NCBI RefSeq assembly: GCF_034702125.1
Contig: NC_085860.1
Span: forward strand, 15,300,723-15,364,722
Length of the DNA: 64,000 nt
From: Engraulis encrasicolus
Taxonomy: Eukaryota > Chordata > Actinopteri > Clupeiformes > Engraulidae
Direction of reading: 5' to 3'
Shown here: piece by piece, positions 57,213 to 64,000 of the stretch
Layout of the letters: each line of letters starts with the position of its first letter
Position numbering within the stretch: position 1 is the first letter of the stretch
The notes under the pieces: generated by a model
What the model was told of the DNA's origin: nothing
The model's database searches: none
The model's input: the letters and a program-made list of their open reading frames with translations, nothing else
Translations under genes and position numbers: made by a program

Positions 57213-58579
57213 GGAGGGAAAGTAATCTCATCGCCCCCTGCTGGCAACGTTCCAAGCCCCTGCAACAAATGAATGTTTTTGTTCCTTTAAAAAATTACAT
57301 CTCGGCACTGACAACGAAGTAGAAGTATTGGCAGTCATATTATAGGAAAGTTGGCCCGTTTTATCGAATCAGGTGGTAAAATGTTCGGTTTTTCACTTAT
57401 CTGAACTGATTTTAATATTCTTTAAAAAGCTAGTACAGAACTACACTGACTGGTATGTGTGACGTGTTTACTCCATGTAATTAGCATAGCCAAATTAGCA
57501 TAGCCAAACATGAGCCAGAGAGGTGGTTACTCGTCACCACAGAAGCCACCATATCTACTAGAGAAGTTAAAACCAAACCAAAACAATCGCGTGTATATAT
57601 GTGTAATAAGAAGACAACGTGGAACTCGCAGGATTACAAGAATGTGAAGATATGCGGAGAACTTGCGTTCATTCGCGTTCATTTGTTTCTCTGTGTTGTC
57701 AACGAGGCGCGAAGCAGAGCATGCTGGGAGCTGTAGTCCGCTTCCGACCAGATTGGCACAATTTCTATTTTTCTTAAAATAGCAAAAAACTACTCAGGAT
57801 TTTCACAGGTAGTACTTCACCCTATTGTGTACCCTGAAAAATGTGTCTGGTGTTATAGTTCCTAGTCATATCTTTGTGGGATTTTTTTAAAAACTCGTCT
57901 ATGGGAGTTTCAATAGGGTCGCCCTGGTGTTTGGAACGTAACCGCTAGGATCGCTGTTTTCCACTTTCCCTCCCAATTGCAACTGAAGTGGAGCCCTGAT
58001 AGAAACACTGAATCTAAAAAAAGAATGTCGTGAATACCCCATATTAGGATAGGCTTCTGGCTATAATATTTCCGAGTGCATTGACCTGCATGCCTTATCT
58101 TGGGGGACAGAAAAAAAAACAAATGACCTTAATTCCATATTCTGGCATTCGTCTGACTTTTTTCCCACAGTATTGAATGACTGATAGGGAGCCATCATGT
58201 GTGTGTGTGCTTGACTCTTTGAGAGTGGAGATTTAGGGGTCGGGGGGTGAAGACGCGGCGTGACAATGCTATGGCTTGTATTTGCTTGTGGCCTTGGCTG
58301 TCTTAGGACCTGTAACTAAAACCCCTGACCCTGGCTCGGCTGGCTAAAGGCACGGAATTGTCCCTGGAGCCGTTCACACAGGGGTCAGATTTTTCTCATC
58401 CAGGGGCCAGCAGTGGGCCACCATGTTGAATTCAGCAAGTGTATCTTATCCCCAGACCCCAGACCTAGAGCAAGGGCCAAAGACTTCTCCACTGGCTGCT
58501 TTCAAATGAAAACAAACAAGGTCTCATTCACTCTGGGCGTTTGTCTCACCTCCATGCACTTAAGTTATGCATGCATACA

Positions 58580-58581
<2 letters not shown>

Positions 58582-58660
<79 letters not shown>

Positions 58661-58675
58661 TCACACACACACACA
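58582..58675. repeat. (CT)n followed by a short (CA)n
   Basis: CT dinucleotides to 58656, then CACACTCACACA. Same type of composite as at 14582-14741. Confidence 0.96.
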
Positions 58676-60011
58676 TCTTTCTTTAGCTGCATCTAAATGT
58701 TGTAGTGGTGTGAAACTCACCTCGCTCCGGCACTTGTTCTGTTCAGGAAATGCACAAAGTGAGCCCAGTTCTCTTCTCTGTGGTTATGAAGTGCACAGAG
58801 CAGCAACCTGAGAGGAAACGTGGCCCCTTGCAGTGCTGTGCTGTGTAGGCCTATTGCTGCAAAGGGGCGACTATGTGTTTTATACCTCCAGAGCTGAATG
58901 TGAAACTCTAACTACCACCAACTCACACTACCTTCAAAACAGCGTTTGGGTGTCAGAGGAAATATAAGCTGGTGGACAGAGAAACTAGAGAGGTTTTAGA
59001 GGGTTTCAATGGGAATTAAGCAAATGAAAGGCAAGAGACCACTTTAGATGCATTTAATAAGTAGGCAAGTGCTGTAGTGGGTTGAAAACAATGAGTAGAG
59101 CTTTGCCCTGTGAAGGCCAAAAAAGCAAACTATAGGATGACGTTTAGAATGAGAAGTCAGGTGCCTGAATGTTGATGGACTGGACTGGAGTGTCATTACT
59201 TTGATTGACAGAACCATTTTTTTAAATTCCTGATATTTTGATGTGTTGAAAATTGAAAGTGTCAAGCTATCTGAGGAAGAATTTTGCTTTTCTTTCTACA
59301 TTATGTAAATATCATTGTATTGGCAATGGCAGGTGCATTATTTAATTCCCTTGATAAGGCGATATGATTAATATTGACAATGTGGTAAGTGGCCAGCCAG
59401 GCCTAATGTTTCAATTCCTTAGCAGCCTTATCAACACCTATGCGTGCAGGTATTCTGTGAAACACATGCAGCACATACAGTACATTGTGTGTCTGCCATA
59501 CTAACTGGGATTGCGGTAAATCACTGTACGCTGGAAGGATGCTTTATGGCTCAGCTCCAGAGACTTGTCTTGTCTTACACCTGGTACCCATTAACCTGTC
59601 CAGTTGGGTTCAACATACAGACTACTCCACTCCACACAGACACACAGACAGCACAGGCAGACGTCAGAGCAGCATGTTGATGAATCTTCCCCATCTGAGC
59701 CCAATAGATGCTGCCTAGATTACAGCAGTAGAGCCATCCAGCCTCATCCTGGACCATTTTTACTCAAGCATTTAGCAGGAACTCTAACCATCAGACTTCA
59801 GACAGCAATTTTGGGCACATTCACACTAAAGAATATCTTCTGCTTTTCAAAAGCTAATGGGGATCTACTAGAAACAAGCAAACAATGTTAAACCAGACGA
59901 AGCCTATCCTTAAGCAGTGGATTTGCCACAATTTGCCTTTTAGTAACTGCAATATGTTCCCTACAAATCACCCATATTTTTTTTCTAGACATTTATGTGC
60001 TCAAAGTGTGT

Positions 60012-60140
<129 letters not shown>

Positions 60141-60204
60141 CTGTGTTCTAAACTATTTCATTAATTTCACCGTACCCTCACCAATCACTTGTTCCCGACA
60201 GCAG

Positions 60205-60312
60205 GACTTGTTGTGGTGTGGTGGAGAGACGGCAAGGGAAGCCATGGAGGAGCAGACGGGCTCGCCTGGCGCCAACACAGACAACAGCAGCCAGAGGAAT
60301 GGAGGAGAGGAG
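60205..60312 (+). CDS. HMG20A: HMG20A N-terminal exon (candidate)
   Basis: 108 nt, open, ending GGEE before donor GTAAAG. The acceptor is a tandem CAGCAG at 60199-60204, so use of the first would add one Gln. Acidic, Ser/Asn-rich sequence ([19 protein letters not shown]) resembles the low-complexity region before the HMG box. Confidence 0.65.
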
Positions 60313-60356
60313 GTAAAGTAGAGAGATGCTCTTACTTAACACCAAGTGCAAACTAG

Positions 60357-60436
<80 letters not shown>

Positions 60437-61317
60437 GTGTGTGTCCGTGTGTGTGTGTGTGTGTGTGTGTTTGTCCGTGTTTGTGTGTGCGCCTCTTTTG
60501 TCTCCATCTGTTGCTCCTGGCAGTGTTTTTTTGGATGAGTCGAGAGGATGCTTTTCCACAGGGACAGATACGTGTAATTATTCTACTGAGTAATTTATTT
60601 GTCTGAAAGTAATGATACCAGTTTGTTTACTTGCTGTATTACACAACTATTCGTTACAAACTAATCACTACGGCATTTGGTACTTGCAAAGAAGAATTAC
60701 TGATACTCGTCCAGTCGACCTATAATTTTATGCAGTAGCCCTCCAGTATCTCCTACAGAAGGTTGTTAATTAGTTTTCTTGTGAGGGTTGCTTGATTAAT
60801 CATAATTTGTTCTGGTTGTGCCCATGGTTCTCTTAATGGGGTGTTTTTGTTTTGTTAGGTTTTTCTTTTAGTTGTCTTTTGGGGGTGGGGTGGCTGGTGA
60901 AGGGGTATTGACCTGTATCAATCAGACAGGACTGTGAGAAAGTCAGGAAATGAGTGAGGGAGAGAGATGAGGAAGGATCTGGAAATGACTTCAGGCAGGA
61001 ATCGAACCCGGGTCCCCGGCGTAACAGTACGGCACACTGGGCCACTGAGCCCCCCCACACCTTTGTTTGTTTGTTTTTCATTATGCGTTTTGTCTGCTTG
61101 TGGCCAGAAGCCCAGACGCCAGAGCTGGACCAAGGGCCGGAAGAGGAAGAAACCGGTGAAGGACAGCAACGCGCCCAAGGCCCCGCTGACGGGCTACGTG
61201 CGCTTCATGAATGACCGGCGCGAGCAGCTGCGGGCAGAGAGGCCCGACGTGCCCTTCCCTGAGATCACACGCATGCTGGGCAACGAGTGGAGCAAACTGC
61301 CACCGGACGAGAAGCAG
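60205..61317 (+). CDS. HMG20A: HMG20A, HMG-box chromatin protein (5' part only)
   Basis: Two exons are visible, 60205-60312 and 61108-61317, both phase 0. The second encodes [20 protein letters not shown] followed by [14 protein letters not shown] and [15 protein letters not shown], which fits HMG20A better than its paralogue HMG20B. HMG20A (iBRAF) is a nuclear HMG-box protein that counteracts the HMG20B-containing LSD1-CoREST complex and regulates neuronal genes. The HMG box starts in the second exon and is cut at Gln by the intron; the next exon (RYLDEAD-type) is not in the window. The first coding residues are uncertain: ATG at 60244 has a strong start context (GCCATGG), so translation may start there, or further N-terminal exons may lie upstream. 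Later exons with the coiled coil are off the right edge. Confidence 0.88.
60361..60487. repeat. (GT)n microsatellite with CC interruptions
   Basis: Perfect GT to about 60434, then GTGTCC-type interruptions. It starts 48 bp after the HMG20A exon donor. Confidence 0.97.
60905..61050 (-). mobile_element. tRNA-derived SINE (family B), third copy
   Basis: The minus-strand B box GGGTTCGATTCC is intact. It lies in the HMG20A intron, about 60 bp before the HMG-box exon. Confidence 0.75.
61108..61317 (+). CDS. HMG20A: HMG20A exon with HMG-box start
   Basis: 70 codons. A basic lead (GRKRKKP) precedes about two thirds of the HMG box. Acceptor TGGCCAG, donor GTGAGG, phase 0. Confidence 0.95.
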
Positions 61318-62955
61318 GTGAGGGATACTATACATGGGGTTTTCTGAGCGAGAAGTCCGCACACTTAAAACTTTTTGTTGTCTCATATTATTTTGTGGCT
61401 GGATTATGTTTCGAAAGAAGACAAAAAAAGGATTTTTAACGTGCAGACTTTTCACTCAGAAAACTACAGTCTGTCTTTGTCCTGCATCTTCAACTGGATG
61501 CATACATGGCACATAAACACAGAGACTTTCAGCCCAAGCAATTTACTTTTATTTTTTATTTTTTTTAAGATATATTGATCGCAGTTATTTAGGTATTTTG
61601 GTCACAGTCTCTGAATCAATGTTAGTGGGCTTAAGTGCCTTGCTCAAGGGCACTTCAGTCATGGATGAAGCTACAGTCATGGATTCTACGTTCCTACTGG
61701 TTCGATATTTAAACATGCTACGTGCCTTCTGTTCCCAATACCATGGGATGACTAATGGATGGTTCACACGGCAACACAATGTTTTTTTTCCCTCTCTGTC
61801 AGACACTGACTTTTAATTGCTATGGAATGGTAGCCAGGCTGCGCCCTCCTAGTGACGCAACATCTTCGGCGGCGTTGCTTCTACACCGGACACTCGCATA
61901 TTCACGTTACATATCCTGCAAAAGTCGTGTCTCTCCATTTTCGGTATTGTTGTTAAGGTGGTCCTCGTCGTCAACATCAACTGTCATATTTCGGGTCGCG
62001 TAACATACGTCAGAGGAAAGAGAGGCCTGATTGGTTTAAACTCCTGCACATCCCGCACAGCCTCGACCAATAGTAAATGAAGGGAGGCGGGACAACCATG
62101 CTGCTTGGAAACGCTTATTGTTATGCTCGGGGTCAGACTCAAATCGAATCGCGATTGCAAGTCTATGATAATCAGGCAAATTAAATGGCGTAATTGACAA
62201 GTGCTTTGACTCCCAGTGTGCTTTGCTGGTGGTTGTTGTTATGGAATACTACATTTGTAGATTGTCACAGTTCTTTAATAGAGAAGACAATATTTTTTTC
62301 TCTCTCTCTCTCTCTTTCCAAAATCCAACCTCTTTCACACTAAAGTTACTTTACTCCTCGTGGTTGAGAGATGTTTGAATAGAAGCTCACTGCATAATCA
62401 AGTTTTTTTCCGGTAAAATATCCGTTTCAGGTAAGCAATGGCCCGATTCAGAGAAATTACTAGAACATAATCTAGTTGGAAATGGCTGTGGCTGTTTTTG
62501 GAGCTGTGGGCTATGTAAGAGCTTTAAATTAAATCATCCTCAATCGCCGCTAATTTCCTTTTGACCCCAGATGAAGGAAGCTCAGTCTCAGATGAGGAGG
62601 TGGCAGCAGGCTGCCAACTGACTGTGGAAGAGTAGAGTGCAGTTGGAGTTCAATGCCAAGGAAGCCGGCATTGAGCTATAAGATTTATGCTTTTGATCTG
62701 CCCTCAAAGTGCCGGCTCAACTACTGAATTAGATTTCCTTCTCCGTCTTCATGTGAGCACTGTGGTCAGATGATATCTTTGGGTGGGAGGGGAGAAAACT
62801 GACGTTGTATCCAGGGGTTTTGATTATAGTTTTTTGGTAAGCTGTATATTACATTCAGTTTAGCTCTCAGGATGCAGATAGTACCCATGCTTATAGAAGA
62901 GCTGTATAAATGTCTTCAATTTGCCTGTTTCGATCCGCTTCTGGTGCTTTTCTTC
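61318..62955 (+). other. HMG20A: HMG20A intron, proximal part
   Basis: No further HMG20A exon is recognised. A minus-strand fragment of a SINE core ('cttgctcaagggcacttcag') lies near 61638-61660. The rest appears unique or too degraded to assign. Confidence 0.6.
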
Positions 62956-63262
62956 AATGAAGTTTGATATTTTATACCTTGATCTGCATTTTTTCCCTTT
63001 TCAGAGATTCTGTTTCTTTTGTCTGTCTGCTGCGGTTGATGTTGGTTTGCAAATTCTAATAGTTCATATTCATAATAATAAGATATGCATATTCATCACA
63101 AATTAATGAACAAGGTAGTCCATGAAACCTCTAGCTGCACTGTGCACACATTTCATTAACCATTACAAAATGCAGTGTTAAAGCAGTGCTGAACTGTCAC
63201 AGAAACAGAATATCTGAAAAGGGAAAAAATGCTGATCAAGGTCTAAAATATCAAATTTCATT
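62956..63262. repeat. 61-bp inverted repeat around a 185-bp spacer
   Basis: Arms 62956-63016 and 63202-63262 are inverted copies with about four mismatches (shared core CTGAAAAGGGAAAAAATGC). The right arm abuts the reverse transcriptase fragment. Confidence 0.88.
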
Positions 63263-63264
63263 CT

Positions 63265-63942
63265 TTGGTGAATAACCTTATGTATGCAGATGATCTGGCC
63301 ATTGTGAGCCCATGTAGTGCTGGGTTGCAACAATTACTTAAAGTATGCACTCAATATGGGCTTGTTTATGACATTAAATTTAATGCAAAGAAAAGTAATG
63401 TAATGATGGTGAGAATGAAAGAAGATAAGAAGATGACATTCCCTGTTTTCTATCTGTGTGATGATAGCCCACTTGTGGTGTGTAAAGAAGTTAAGTACCT
63501 TGGTCATATAATTCCGGATGATCTCAGTGATGACCGTGACATATATCGTCAACGACGTAAATTATATGTACAGGCCAACATGTTACTTCGCAAGTTTAGC
63601 ATGTGCTCAGTCAATGTCAAATGCTCTCTGTTTAAAGCCTTCTGTACACCCATGTATACTGCTCACTTATGGTGTAGGTATAAGAAAAGCAGCTACCAGA
63701 AGCTGACAGTAGCATATAATGACACTATGAGACTGTTGATGAAGCTACCAAGATGGACCAGTGCTAGCTACCTCTTTGTGTACTCCAGTGTGCCTGGGTG
63801 TGATGCAGTCTTGAGAAATGTTATTTATAAGTTCATGTGCTCTCAAAACAGCATTATTCAAACCCTAGTGAGTCCAGTAAAGTGTTCTGTGAGGTTCTCC
63901 TCCAAGCTTAGGCGACACTGGAGAGAGTGCCTATTTGTTTGA
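63265..63942 (+). mobile_element. 5'-truncated non-LTR reverse transcriptase
   Basis: A 225-codon open frame starting just before the catalytic YADD motif and including the downstream thumb-like region (KYLGHII, CTPMYTAHLWCRYKK). This is the C-terminal part of a LINE reverse transcriptase of the jockey/CR1/Rex group; the exact clade is uncertain. The fingers domain and endonuclease are missing. No internal stop is present, so the insertion looks young. An AT-rich 3' region runs off the window. Confidence 0.88.
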
Positions 63943-64000
63943 TGGGTGTGTTCCCATCTTTCATTTTATTATTTTATTTTATTTCTTATTTTTCTTTGTC

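Noticed and set aside
58413..58811. 132-codon frame before HMG20A
   Set aside because: It depends on the (CT)n run and its start does not resemble the HMG20A N-terminus.
62571..62635. Possible next HMG20A exon after a CCCCAG
   Set aside because: The frame (MKEAQSQMRRWQQAAN then stop) does not match the expected end of the HMG box.

Overview
The window is vertebrate genomic DNA, most probably from a ray-finned (teleost) fish. It has intron-split genes with GT-AG boundaries, long dinucleotide microsatellites, tRNA-derived SINEs and many short foldback DNA transposons. I name no species. Three genes can be read from their protein sequence: LMO2 on the minus strand (6520-12025, 3 coding exons, complete, 158 aa), CAPRIN1 on the plus strand (30754-52856, 17 coding exons, complete, 714 aa by my reading), and the 5' part of HMG20A on the plus strand (60205-61317, running off the window). 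LMO2 and CAPRIN1 are also neighbours in mammals. HMG20A as the next gene is different from the mammalian order.

Layout. 1-5.8 kb: no gene, with (GA)n, (GT)n and (CA)n arrays, a SINE and a TTAA-flanked foldback element. 5.8-12.0 kb: LMO2 with a probable 3' UTR, a large intron 2 and a smaller intron 1. 12.0-29.5 kb: intergenic space between the two divergent genes, with the presumed LMO2 promoter, a 1.1-kb element with 345-bp inverted arms, several hAT-like MITEs and three copies of one SINE family. 29.5-53.4 kb: CAPRIN1, with a probable TATA box and untranslated first exon, exons of 53-239 bp, introns crowded with MITEs, and two poly(A) signals. 53.4-60.2 kb: no certain gene, with a 1.5-kb foldback element. 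60.2-64 kb: two HMG20A exons, then intron with a 5'-truncated non-LTR reverse transcriptase.

Function. LMO2 is a nuclear LIM-only adaptor of blood and endothelial transcription complexes. CAPRIN1 is a cytoplasmic RNA-binding, stress-granule protein. HMG20A is an HMG-box chromatin protein. They are not a pathway; they share only a location.

I found no convincing new biological system. The most unusual signal is at splice boundaries. In LMO2 intron 2 the end of exon 2 with its 5' splice site has been copied about six times, one copy in frame, and the polypyrimidine tract of the opposite 3' splice site is part of a 20-bp minisatellite. In CAPRIN1 the end of exon 4 with its 5' splice site is repeated downstream in the intron. 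An HMG20A exon lies between a long (CA)n and a long (GT)n tract, which could pair in the pre-mRNA. All exon coordinates were placed by eye from reading frame, splice consensus and remembered family sequences.
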